Below the pieces are notes generated by a model. The model had not been told where the DNA came from. It was given only the letters and a program-made list of their open reading frames with translations, and did not search any database. DNA of 50,177 bases from Nitrospira sp. (GTDB taxonomy: Bacteria; Nitrospirota; Nitrospiria; Nitrospirales; Nitrospiraceae): the NCBI GenBank assembly GCA_030653545.1, contig JAURZE010000032.1, positions 1 to 50,177 of the forward strand, in the 5' to 3' direction. The translations under genes were made by a program, and so were the position numbers. Positions 19,430-27,735 of the stretch are shown piece by piece (the stretch's first letter is position 1; every line of letters starts with the position of its first letter).

Positions 19430-19993
19430 ATGAAGCTACGAATCACTGGCCGCCACATGGATGTGACGCCCGCACTTCGTCGGTATCTTGAGACGCGATT
19501 CGATCGGCTGGATCGGTACGAATTGAAAGTCGGGATTGTTCAAGTGGTCTTGAGCGTTGAGAAGCTGCAGCATAAGGCAGAAGCCGTCTGTGTGGTCCAC
19601 GGGAAACGTGTGCAAGCGAAAACCTCGACGCGAGAAATGTACGCGACGATCGATGCCTTGGTGGACCGTATCGATGGGCAGCTCAGAAAGCTGAAGGAGC
19701 GATTGGTCAGTCATAAGCCTGCAAAGGCTACCCGAGTCCGGTCGGTGCGCGCGCTGGCGGCCGAGTGGCAAGCGGAGCCAGCCTTCAAGGTGGAGCGTCG
19801 AGCTGTGCCGGTCCTGTCCCTCGCGGAGGCACATGATCGGTTCGGTGATCACAGTGAGGCCTTTCTGTTGTTTGCACATATTGAGACCGGGAATCTCCAT
19901 GTGCTTCAACGGAGCACCGGGGGGCGGGTGTTGGTCTTTGAGCCTTTTGCTGAAGGTCGTCGAGGGCATTCCTTCCCAGGGGCAAGAGAATGA
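19430..19993 (+). CDS. hpf: Ribosome hibernation promoting factor, long form
   Basis: HPF binds idle ribosomes; the long form joins 70S into 100S dimers by its C-terminal domain. The 187-residue protein has an S30AE domain (about 1-95: LRITGRHMDVTPALRRYLE, KTSTREMYATIDALVDRIDGQL) and, after a linker, a C-terminal domain (~125-180) with PVLSLAEAHDRFGDHSEAFLLF and the ETGNLHVLQRSTGGRVLVFEP dimerisation motif type. It lies between rpoN and rapZ as in many bacteria. ATG 19430 follows AAGGAGACACTTCGT. Confidence 0.9.
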   Translation: MKLRITGRHMDVTPALRRYLETRFDRLDRYELKVGIVQVVLSVEKLQHKAEAVCVVHGKRVQAKTSTREMYATIDALVDRIDGQLRKLKERLVSHKPAKATRVRSVRALAAEWQAEPAFKVERRAVPVLSLAEAHDRFGDHSEAFLLFAHIETGNLHVLQRSTGGRVLVFEPFAEGRRGHSFPGARE

Positions 19994-20115
19994 GTGTCCG
20001 GCTTGAGGCTGGCAGGATCTAGTTCCGAATTCGGCGAAAGGCCGTCTGGGTTTATCGCCTCGGTGAGTGTGAGTTTCTCTTCCATGGTAAAGCTAGTTGT
20101 CCCCAATTAAGTCGT

Positions 20116-20982
20116 ATGGCGCAGCTTAATCTCGTCATTGTCAGTGGCCTCTCCGGATCCGGTAAGTCGCACGCGCTGAAAGCGTTCGAGGATGCCGGCT
20201 ATTTTTGTATCGATAACCTCCCGCCTGCGTTAATCCCGACGTTTGTGGAATTGTGCAATCAGCAAGGGGGGGAGATATCGAACGTCGCGCTGGGCGTCGA
20301 TGTTCGTGAGCGAGTCTTCTTTGCTGATTTGGTCGGGACGCTTGAGCGGGTGAGAGCCCTCGGGTACGCGATTCGGCTGCTCTTTTTGGAAGCCCGAGAT
20401 GAAGTGCTTGTCAGGCGATTTTCCGAGTCGCGTCGCCCGCATCCGCTCCTGCCACATTTGCCGGTCCTAGAAGGGGTTCGGTTTGAGAAAGAACGGGTTG
20501 CTGAGTTGCGCCGCCATGCTGATCGGATTATCGATACGTCTGATCTGACCGTGCACGAACTCCGGGACGTATTGACGAAGGAGTTTTCCCGAGGTCCTGC
20601 CAGTCGGCGTTTGACGGTAACCTTGCTGACGTTTGGATATAAATTTGGCGTTCCCTACGATATTGATTTGCTGTTTGACGTTCGGTTTCTGAAGAATCCG
20701 TTTTTTGTTCCCGACCTCAAACCCCTTCCAGGGGATGATCCCCGTGTTCGTGCCTTTGTGTTGTCCGATCCAGACGCCATTGACCTCCTGGTGCAGCTGG
20801 AGAGCATGCTGAAGTTCTTGATCCCTCTCTATGAGCGTGAACAGCGCAGCTATCTCACCATTGCGATTGGGTGCACCGGCGGGCGTCACCGTTCAGTCGC
20901 GATTGCAGGTCGGCTCCGGGAGAGCCTTGGCGCAATCGGTCATGAAGTGATCCTCAAGCATCGAGATCTGCAGAAGTCCTAA
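20116..20982 (+). CDS. rapZ: RapZ-family nucleotide-binding protein
   Basis: RapZ/YvcJ proteins bind nucleotides; in E. coli RapZ guides RNase E to a small RNA that controls GlmS. The 288-residue protein has the P-loop GLSGSGKSHALKAFED (about 10-25), FCIDNLPPALIP, FLEARDEVLVRRFSESRRPHPL and the C-terminal AIGCTGGRHRSVAIA. The target RNA system is not visible, so the exact role here is open. The 122-base gap before it has no clear promoter or ribosome-binding site. Confidence 0.9.
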   Translation: MAQLNLVIVSGLSGSGKSHALKAFEDAGYFCIDNLPPALIPTFVELCNQQGGEISNVALGVDVRERVFFADLVGTLERVRALGYAIRLLFLEARDEVLVRRFSESRRPHPLLPHLPVLEGVRFEKERVAELRRHADRIIDTSDLTVHELRDVLTKEFSRGPASRRLTVTLLTFGYKFGVPYDIDLLFDVRFLKNPFFVPDLKPLPGDDPRVRAFVLSDPDAIDLLVQLESMLKFLIPLYEREQRSYLTIAIGCTGGRHRSVAIAGRLRESLGAIGHEVILKHRDLQKS

Positions 20983-21038
20983 GGAGGATTCTCAGGCGCT
21001 GCAGTCCACGCTGCTTCCTGTCAGTTCGGTTGTGTTGC

Positions 21039-21066
21039 TTGACAGGTCGAGCATATTGACTATACT
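21039..21066 (+). promoter_or_regulatory. Sigma-70 type promoter before the MerR-like gene and pilM
   Basis: TTGACA (21039-21044) is a perfect -35 box; TATACT (21061-21066) lies 16 bases downstream and matches the -10 consensus in 5 of 6. It is 45 bases before the start of the small regulator and the only strong promoter seen for pilMNOPQ. Confidence 0.65.
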
Positions 21067-21110
21067 TACCTTGTATCTGCAGAACCTAGCTTCCCTCAGG
21101 CACATTTCAC

Positions 21111-21323
21111 GTGAAGAAACGAAACGCGATTCGCAAGATATCAGGGTATAAGACGAATCAGGTGTGTGACTTGTTCGATATATCGAAAGCCACGTTGTTT
21201 CGATGGGAGCGCGAAGGGTTGATTTCTGGTCCTCCTCGAGACTGGCGAAACTGGCGGCTATATACGCAGGAGAATATAGCGGAAATTCAGAAAATGATTC
21301 GCGCTCGAAAGTTTGTCCTGTAG
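21111..21323 (+). CDS. Small MerR-like DNA-binding protein
   Basis: A 70-residue protein made almost only of a MerR-type winged helix: KISGYKTNQVCDLFDISKATLFRWEREGLI (helix-turn-helix), then GPPRDWRNWRLYTQENIAEIQKMI (wing and next helix). There is no effector or dimerisation domain, so it may act as an Xis-like or architectural regulator. GTG 21111 has no strong ribosome-binding site. It lies 17 bases before pilM behind the promoter at 21039-21066, so it may be co-transcribed with and regulate the pilus genes (inference). Confidence 0.75.
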   Translation: MKKRNAIRKISGYKTNQVCDLFDISKATLFRWEREGLISGPPRDWRNWRLYTQENIAEIQKMIRARKFVL

Positions 21324-21340
21324 AGTAGCTGGTGAGGGAT

Positions 21341-22447
21341 ATGCTAAGCACATTTAAAAACATGTTTGAGACTGACATTGTCTCGTTACTGACTCCCAAG
21401 CGTCAGCTGGTTGGGCTCGACATTGGGTCGAGCGCAATTAAGTTGGTGCAGTTGAGAGAAAGTAAGGGCCGGTACTACCTCCAGAAGTTCGGCATGAAGC
21501 CGTTGGAGCCGGAAGTGATCGTAGATGGAACGGTCATGGACGAAGGGCGAGTGGTCTCGGCAATTCGTGAGTTGTTTGAGGAATCTAACGTCAAAAATAA
21601 GCAAGTCGCGGTGTCCATCTCAGGTCATGCCGTCATTGTGAAGAAAATCAGCTTGCCTCCGATGCCCGATGAGGAGCTGGAAGGGCAAGTGAAATTAGCG
21701 GCGGAGCAATATATTCCGTTCGATATCAATGAAGTGAATATCGATTTCCATGTGCTTCCGGCTGATGCTTCAGGCGAGGGGTCCGGGGAGATGTCGGTTA
21801 TTCTCGTGGCGGCAAAGAAGGACAAGATTAATGAGTTGACCGAGTTGGTCAAGGGTGCTGGATTGATGCCAATGGTCATGGACGTCGATGCCTTTGCCAT
21901 AGAAAATATGCACGCGATTAACTATCCCCTGGCGCAAGATGAAACGACGGCTCTGGTGAATCTGGGAGCCAGCGTGATGAACGTCAACATTATCCGCGGT
22001 GGCGTTTCCTTGTTTACCCGGGATATCCCGTTGGGCGGCAATCGCTACACGGAAGCGATTCAGAGGGAAATGGGCTTGTCCTACGAGGAAGCTGAAGAGA
22101 CCAAAAAAGGCGAGCGAAGCGGGAAGGCCGCCTCGGGTTCTATTGACAGTGTGATTGATAGCGTCAATGGAGAAGTGGCCTCAGAAATTGCCAGAACGGT
22201 TGATTACTTCAAGACCTCTGCCTCAAATGTGGGGCTGGATCGTGTTTTAGTGTGTGGCGGGGTCGCACGCGTCAGCGGGCTCGTGCAGCAATTAAGCGAT
22301 CGCATGCAAACGCCGGTTGAAGTTGCCAATCCGTTTAGTGAAATTGATACATCGGGAAGTGACTTCGATCAGGATGCCCTGGCTGAAATGGCGCCGCTGG
22401 CTTCTGTTGCGGTAGGACTGGCCTTGAGATCAGTGGGGGACCGATGA
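21341..22447 (+). CDS. pilM: Type IV pilus inner-membrane platform protein PilM
   Basis: PilM is a cytoplasmic actin-like ATPase-fold protein that binds the PilN N-terminus. Seen are the phosphate-1 motif VGLDIGSSAIKLVQLRES, SISGHAVIVKKISLPPMP, EQYIPFDINEVNIDF, VNLGASVMNVNII and VCGGVARVSGLVQQLSDRM. ATG 21341 (368 aa) follows GGTGAGGGAT; GTG 21332 adds three residues and is possible. It overlaps pilN by 4 bases. Confidence 0.94.
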   Translation: MLSTFKNMFETDIVSLLTPKRQLVGLDIGSSAIKLVQLRESKGRYYLQKFGMKPLEPEVIVDGTVMDEGRVVSAIRELFEESNVKNKQVAVSISGHAVIVKKISLPPMPDEELEGQVKLAAEQYIPFDINEVNIDFHVLPADASGEGSGEMSVILVAAKKDKINELTELVKGAGLMPMVMDVDAFAIENMHAINYPLAQDETTALVNLGASVMNVNIIRGGVSLFTRDIPLGGNRYTEAIQREMGLSYEEAEETKKGERSGKAASGSIDSVIDSVNGEVASEIARTVDYFKTSASNVGLDRVLVCGGVARVSGLVQQLSDRMQTPVEVANPFSEIDTSGSDFDQDALAEMAPLASVAVGLALRSVGDR

Positions 22448-22995
22448 TTCGTATCAATCTACTTCCTGGCCCTAAAGGGCGCACGGCCAAACCTCAGTAT
22501 GATGTTCGGGCGCAGGCCTTACTGGGTGTTGGCGTGCTCTTGGTCACGATCGCAGGTTGTTGGTGGTACTCTTCTTCTCTTGATGAGGTCATCGAGGCGA
22601 GGCAGGAAGAGAAGCTCGCTAAAGAGAAGCAAGTTGTCCAGCTCAAAGAACAGGTGAAGCAGGTACAGGACTTTGAGCAGAAGAAGAAGTTGCTAGAGGA
22701 TAAGAATCGGGTGATTGATCAGCTTGAGTCGGCGCGGGTCGGGCCGGTCAAAGTCTTGGATTTTGTGAGCCAAAGTATTGAGCCCTTGAAGGTCTGGCTC
22801 ACCAATTTGAAGCTATCTGCGGAAAATGTAGAAGTAGAAGGAAAGGCCTTGACGAATGATGATGTTGTCGAGTTCGTTAATAATCTGCGCCGGACCGATT
22901 TTTTCGCAAATATCAATCTCCAGGAAAGTAAGGCCGCAGTAGAGAATAAGATCAATATCTACCAGTTTAAACTGGCATTTCGCCTGAAAGGTTGA
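22444..22995 (+). CDS. pilN: Type IV pilus assembly protein PilN
   Basis: PilN (183 aa) is a bitopic inner-membrane protein of the alignment complex. The cytoplasmic start MIRINLLPGP is the conserved PilM-binding motif (INLLP). One membrane segment follows (about 27-42, ALLGVGVLLVTIAGCWW), then a coiled coil rich in E/K/Q (~45-100) and a periplasmic ferredoxin-like domain. Overlaps both pilM and, near its stop, the pilO start region. Confidence 0.92.
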   Translation: MIRINLLPGPKGRTAKPQYDVRAQALLGVGVLLVTIAGCWWYSSSLDEVIEARQEEKLAKEKQVVQLKEQVKQVQDFEQKKKLLEDKNRVIDQLESARVGPVKVLDFVSQSIEPLKVWLTNLKLSAENVEVEGKALTNDDVVEFVNNLRRTDFFANINLQESKAAVENKINIYQFKLAFRLKG

Positions 22996-22997
22996 GC

Positions 22998-23639
22998 ATG
23001 GCGTTGCCTTCTATCAATCTAGAGACGCTGCGCAGTATCCCTGCTCCGCAGAAGCTGGCCCTCCTGGGTTTGCTTGTGGGGGTGCTGATGGCGGGGTTCT
23101 ACTTCTATATTGCAGAGCCAAAAGCCGCGGCAATTGACATGCTTCAAGCGGACAACGCACGGTTGGACGGAGAAATTCAGACTCTCACGATCAAGGCGAA
23201 GCACCTCGACGAACTGCTCGCTGCCAATAAACAGCTTGAGATCGAATTGGCAAAAAAGAAGGAACGACTTCCTCCGGAAGAAGAAGCCGTCATGTTGTTG
23301 AAACAAGTGTCCGATCTTGGTGTCCGCCTGGGGCTCGATATTAGGTTGTGGCGGCCAGGAGCTCAGGCAGAAGATGCGTCGAAACTGTTTGTGAAGATGC
23401 CTGTCGCCGTCGAAGCTACCGGGGCCTACCATACAACGGCACTATTTTTTGATCGTATTAATCGGTTGCCGAGAATTATTACAGTCTCTGGTCTCAAGAT
23501 GGGGACGCCAAAGATGGAGCAGGGACGAATTGTGTCCCAGGCGCAATTTGATCTTGTGGCATATGCGGCTCCTCCGGAGAAGCAGGCTGCCGCGATTCCG
23601 GTGCCAAATGTTGTGAAGCCAGCTCCGGTTGGCAAATAG
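22998..23639 (+). CDS. pilO: Type IV pilus assembly protein PilO
   Basis: PilO (213 aa) pairs with PilN in the inner membrane. It has one membrane segment (about 17-36, KLALLGLLVGVLMAGFYFY), a coiled coil, and the periplasmic domain with KERLPPEEEAVMLLKQVSDLG, VEATGAYHTTALFFDRINRLPRI and ISGLKM-like (VSGLKMGTPKM). ATG 22998 is preferred (AAAGG upstream) over TTG 22992. Confidence 0.92.
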   Translation: MALPSINLETLRSIPAPQKLALLGLLVGVLMAGFYFYIAEPKAAAIDMLQADNARLDGEIQTLTIKAKHLDELLAANKQLEIELAKKKERLPPEEEAVMLLKQVSDLGVRLGLDIRLWRPGAQAEDASKLFVKMPVAVEATGAYHTTALFFDRINRLPRIITVSGLKMGTPKMEQGRIVSQAQFDLVAYAAPPEKQAAAIPVPNVVKPAPVGK

Positions 23640-23653
23640 GGGATTGAGGAGCT

Positions 23654-24283
23654 ATGCAACTGTCTAGTGTGGAGCGGATAGTGCGTGTGCCAAGAATTCC
23701 AGCGGGCACCATCTTCCTTGCTGGCGTATTGCTGTTCGTCGCAGGCGCGGAAGTTGGCGCCGGGACTTTGACCCCATCGAATCAAATCAGCCCGCTACGG
23801 CAGGATTCGATTAAGCTGCCTGCCGCTCCTGAAATCCAACGGCAAACCATCGCTCCGACCTTGATGGCCAATCCTTCGGTTGAAGGTGAGGCCTCGCTCT
23901 CATCTCCATCTACTCTTCCTGATACTGGGAGCGGATTTGGATATGATCCATCAGGCCGTCGAGATCCGTTTGCGCCGGTCGTGCAGCAACTCCAACCAGG
24001 AAAGATGGATGTCAGTCTTCCTCCGCTCCAACGGGTCAATTTGACGGAGCTGAATTTAATCGCCATTGTGTGGGGCGCGTACGGGTACACGGCGATGGTC
24101 CAGACTCCTGATGGGTATGGGTATGCCGTCAGACGAGGGACACGCCTCGGGCAGAACAATGGCGTTGTGAGTGCTATTACGGAGCGAGGAATCATCGTGC
24201 AAGAGCGGTTTACCGATGTCTATGGGAAAAAACAGGAGCGAGAATACGTAAAGCTTCTTCACCCGAAAGAGGGCGCAGAATGA
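23654..24283 (+). CDS. pilP: Type IV pilus assembly protein PilP
   Basis: PilP (209 aa) connects the PilN/PilO complex to the PilQ secretin. A hydrophobic N-terminal segment (IFLAGVLLFVAGAEVGAG) is present but I see no lipobox cysteine, unlike the Neisseria/Pseudomonas lipoprotein. The family motif RRDPFAPVVQQL is at about 102-113, followed by the beta domain with LTELNLIAIVWGAYGYTAMVQ. It overlaps pilQ by 4 bases. Confidence 0.9.
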   Translation: MQLSSVERIVRVPRIPAGTIFLAGVLLFVAGAEVGAGTLTPSNQISPLRQDSIKLPAAPEIQRQTIAPTLMANPSVEGEASLSSPSTLPDTGSGFGYDPSGRRDPFAPVVQQLQPGKMDVSLPPLQRVNLTELNLIAIVWGAYGYTAMVQTPDGYGYAVRRGTRLGQNNGVVSAITERGIIVQERFTDVYGKKQEREYVKLLHPKEGAE

Positions 24284-26295
24284 AAACACTAGCGGCAGTG
24301 GCAGGTACTTCGTTTCGCCGGGCATGGTGGCTGGGGATGGTGGGTGCCCTGTTGAGCGCTCAGACTGTTCAAGCTGAGCCATTGCTTACTCAGGCGGTTG
24401 GCCTTGAGCAGAGGGCGCATGACCAGGCAACCATTGCGTCCGATGCGATCGATGCTCCAGCCCAAATGGTCACAAAGATTGAAGTCCGTCCGGAAGGGGA
24501 CGAGGTTACCGTCCTTGTGAAGGGCGATGGGAAATTGTTCTCGTCCGCTCGATTGTTGGACGAGAATCGGCTGGTTGTTGATCTCATCTCAGTGTCGTCG
24601 GCGCTTAAATCTCCCCTGGTCTCGGGGCAGCATCAGCTCCTTAGAAAAGTCAGAGTTGGATATCATGCTGATAAGGTTCGTCTTGTTCTCGAGCTTCTTG
24701 GTCGTCCCTCATTTTCGGTCACTCCTGTTGGACATGACATTCTGGTTTCGTTAAAGCCGAGGGCGGTGGGCGCGAATGTGGTTCCGGTGAACGTGCCCTT
24801 GTCTCCTGAAGGAAGCATCCCCGACCCTGTTGGAATAGGCGGGAGCGAGTTTGCAGATCCTGGACAGGTAGTGCCGAGGGAGATCCGCGCAAAGAAGGGG
24901 CAGGTTATGGGGCTTGCGCAAGGGAAGTTCAAGGTCCGAACCATTCAGATGGCCACGGAGAGCGCAACTCCTGAAAGCGATTCAAGAGGAGATGATCTTG
25001 TTGCCGGTCAGACACGCTTTGCTGGACGCCGGATCTCGTTAGATTTTCAGCAGGCCGATATCACCAATATCCTTCGTCTCATCGCTGAGGTCAGTGGATT
25101 TAATATCGTAGTGGGCGAAGGGGTGAAGGCCAAGGTAACCATGAAGCTTGTCAGCGTGCCCTGGGATCAAGCCCTGGATATGCTGCTCAAGATGAATGGG
25201 TTGGGCATGATTCGTCAGGGAACAATCGTGTGGGTTGATACGCTGACGAACATTGCCAAGCAGCAGGATGAAGAGGCCCGCGCAAAGGAAGCAAAGACCA
25301 AAGCTGAAGAGCTGGTAGATCGCGTATTCTACATCAGGAATATTCAAGCTCAGGAACTGCAGACAGCATTGCGGCAGTATTTGAGCCCCCGTGGGGTCAT
25401 GAATATCAGCGCCGGAAGCAATGCGTTGATCGTGCGAGATACCGAAACCAAGCTTGCGGTGATGAAACAATTGGTGGATGGATTGGATCTTCAAGTGCCA
25501 CAGGTTCAGATTGAAGCGCGCATTGTTCAGGCCGATACGGTCTATGCGCGTGGTATGGGCATTCAATGGGGTTTTCAGAATGCCGACTTCAGTGCTAATA
25601 AGTTTAACTTCTTCGGGAACGCTACCGGCGCATTTGCCCCCTTGGGTGGTACGGCTGCTGGGCAGAGTGGGACCGGGACAATCCCCCGTGATTTTATTGT
25701 GAATCTTCCTGCCCAGGTTGGTGGACTTCCGGCGGTTCCGGCGATCGGGTATCAGTTTGGTAAACTGGCACCTGGTTTTGCCTTGGATTTGCGGCTATCT
25801 GCAGGAGAGTTGCTGGGGTTAAGCAAAGTGATCGCAGCTCCAAAGATCACTACGCTGGATAAACGTGAGGCGAAGATTTCACAGGGTGAATCGATTCCGT
25901 TCCAAACCACGTCGCTCCAGGGGACGCAGACGACATTTGTGGATGCGAATCTTGAGCTGAATGTGACTCCGCAAATTACGTCGCGCGATCCGAAGGAAGT
26001 CGGAAAGCAGATCCTTATGAAGGTTCGCGCTACTCGCAATGCGGTCGGTGCTCGAAGCAATCCTGCGGGTCCGAGTATTGATCGTCGTGAAGCGACGACT
26101 CAGGTTATTGTTCGCGATGGCGAGACGATGGTGATAGGCGGTGTGTTTGTGGATACCCAGAATAATAACGTGCAGGGAGTTCCGTACCTGTCACGAATTC
26201 CTGTCCTGGGATGGCTCTTTAAGAATAAATCGGAGAGCGTGTCGAAGCAGGAATTGTTGATTTTCATGACGCCGACGATTATTCGTACGACATAG
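24280..26295 (+). CDS. pilQ: Type IV pilus secretin PilQ
   Basis: PilQ forms the outer-membrane gated pore for the pilus. The 671-residue protein has a signal peptide (cleavage after VQAE region), one AMIN domain (about 60-155), an STN/N0 domain (ISLDFQQADITNILRLIAEVSG, ~245-265), a NolW-type domain (FYIRNIQAQELQTALRQYLS) and the C-terminal secretin domain with VIAAPKITTLDKREAKISQG, VNVTPQI-like and VPYLSRIPVLGWLFKNKS. Only one AMIN domain is seen. A terminator follows. Confidence 0.95.
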   Translation: MKTLAAVAGTSFRRAWWLGMVGALLSAQTVQAEPLLTQAVGLEQRAHDQATIASDAIDAPAQMVTKIEVRPEGDEVTVLVKGDGKLFSSARLLDENRLVVDLISVSSALKSPLVSGQHQLLRKVRVGYHADKVRLVLELLGRPSFSVTPVGHDILVSLKPRAVGANVVPVNVPLSPEGSIPDPVGIGGSEFADPGQVVPREIRAKKGQVMGLAQGKFKVRTIQMATESATPESDSRGDDLVAGQTRFAGRRISLDFQQADITNILRLIAEVSGFNIVVGEGVKAKVTMKLVSVPWDQALDMLLKMNGLGMIRQGTIVWVDTLTNIAKQQDEEARAKEAKTKAEELVDRVFYIRNIQAQELQTALRQYLSPRGVMNISAGSNALIVRDTETKLAVMKQLVDGLDLQVPQVQIEARIVQADTVYARGMGIQWGFQNADFSANKFNFFGNATGAFAPLGGTAAGQSGTGTIPRDFIVNLPAQVGGLPAVPAIGYQFGKLAPGFALDLRLSAGELLGLSKVIAAPKITTLDKREAKISQGESIPFQTTSLQGTQTTFVDANLELNVTPQITSRDPKEVGKQILMKVRATRNAVGARSNPAGPSIDRREATTQVIVRDGETMVIGGVFVDTQNNNVQGVPYLSRIPVLGWLFKNKSESVSKQELLIFMTPTIIRTT

Positions 26296-26316
26296 TCAAA
26301 CAGCAGAACGGCGTTG

Positions 26317-26367
26317 GATCGGCCCGTACTTGTTGCAGGTGGCAATGAGTACGGGCCGATCATTTTT
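26317..26367 (+). terminator. Intrinsic terminator after pilQ
   Basis: GATCGGCCCGTACT (26317-26330) pairs perfectly with AGTACGGGCCGATC (26348-26361), 14 base pairs with a 17-base loop, followed by ATTTTTGG. It closes the pil operon. The following 200 bases up to aroB hold only a weak promoter-like TACGAT (26455-26460) and no gene. Confidence 0.92.
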
Positions 26368-26570
26368 GGAGGAGTCGGCTCCGCAGTGCAGTGGCTGGGG
26401 AAATGGCCGTGCGACCAGTGAGGCGATCACCTTTTAGTTCGTCCGAACCTATGCTACGATCCGCGCGGTTTTTCATGCGAGCAGCATGAGCTAGTTGCGA
26501 ATAGCCAGTACTGTGCAGGTCCTGAAGGTCCGTTTCATAGACTGAGGCGATTTCTGGAGAGTGTTGGAAT

Positions 26571-27686
26571 ATGGGCAGAGTAGAACAACGAGTGTCGGTG
26601 TCGCTTAAAGCGCGAAGCTACGACATTGTCATCAAGCCGGGCTTGATCGACGAGCTTGCGATGCGTCTTCAGTCCATTGCCACAACCGAACGTATCGGCA
26701 TTGTGACGGATCGGCATGTTGCCAGGCACTATCTTGGCGCCGTGCTGGAGCAATGTGAGCAGGCCGGCCTCCACCCGGTCCCAATCGTATTGCCGCCAGG
26801 GGAAAAGAATAAGACGCTTGCGACTGTTGGGAAGATTTTGGATGTGCTGGCGAAGGAGCGCTTTGAGCGGAAGTCGTTGTTGATGGCGCTTGGGGGAGGG
26901 GTTGTAGGGGATGTGACGGGATTTGCTGCAGCGATTTACCAGCGAGGGATTCCGTTCGTCCAGGTTCCGACCACATTGGTCGCGCAGGTGGACTCGAGCG
27001 TCGGAGGAAAAACCGGCGTCGATCATCGGTTGGGAAAGAATCTCATCGGAGCATTTCACCAGCCCAAGGCCGTCTGGATTGATACCGCGCTTTTGCGTAC
27101 GCTTCCGAAACGGGAGTGGATTGCAGGTCTGGCCGAAGTGATCAAGTACGGTATCATTGCCGACAAGGGGTTTTTTGCGTATCTCGAACGAACAATGCCG
27201 GCTATTCTGAAACTTGAGCCTCAGGCTGTCATGCAGATTGTGAAACGTTCCTGTGAGATCAAGGCCCAGGTGGTGGCAGAGGATGAGCAGGAGTCGGATC
27301 GTCGAAGGATTTTGAATTACGGACATACGATCGGACATGCCCTAGAGGCCTTAGGCGACTATCAGTCGTTGATTCATGGGGAGGCTGTTGGCATTGGGCT
27401 TGTGCTTGAGGCCGATTTAGCCAGGCACCAGGGGTATTGCGACTCTCAGACGGTTGAGCAAATCAGGGCGGTCGTCCGTTCTGCCGGTTTGTCTGATCGT
27501 CTGACAAGTCCTTCTATGGGGAAGGTGTGGGCGGCGATGCAGCACGACAAGAAGGTCTCGCAGGGGAAAGTGGTGGGTGTGTGGCCGTCCGCGATCGGAC
27601 GAGTTCGGATTGCGCCGCTTGAGCGAGCCACGTTTGCTGAGTGGTTTCACACTGTTCCTGCAGGGGCCAGAGGGCGATCAAAGTGA
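26571..27686 (+). CDS. aroB: 3-dehydroquinate synthase
   Basis: AroB converts DAHP to 3-dehydroquinate, the second shikimate-pathway step, using NAD and a divalent metal. The 371-residue protein has the NAD-binding LGGGVVGDVTGFAAAIYQRG (~102-121), VPTTLVAQVDSSVGGKTGVDH, and the metal-site motifs NYGHTIGHALE and HGEAVGIG. ATG 26571 has GGAGAG upstream. Forty-nine bases separate it from the ANTAR gene, so the two may share a transcript. Confidence 0.96.
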   Translation: MGRVEQRVSVSLKARSYDIVIKPGLIDELAMRLQSIATTERIGIVTDRHVARHYLGAVLEQCEQAGLHPVPIVLPPGEKNKTLATVGKILDVLAKERFERKSLLMALGGGVVGDVTGFAAAIYQRGIPFVQVPTTLVAQVDSSVGGKTGVDHRLGKNLIGAFHQPKAVWIDTALLRTLPKREWIAGLAEVIKYGIIADKGFFAYLERTMPAILKLEPQAVMQIVKRSCEIKAQVVAEDEQESDRRRILNYGHTIGHALEALGDYQSLIHGEAVGIGLVLEADLARHQGYCDSQTVEQIRAVVRSAGLSDRLTSPSMGKVWAAMQHDKKVSQGKVVGVWPSAIGRVRIAPLERATFAEWFHTVPAGARGRSK

Positions 27687-27735
27687 ATAGGGAAACACGT
27701 GCAATGAGGGACATCCTCTGTCGGGATCTATAAAT

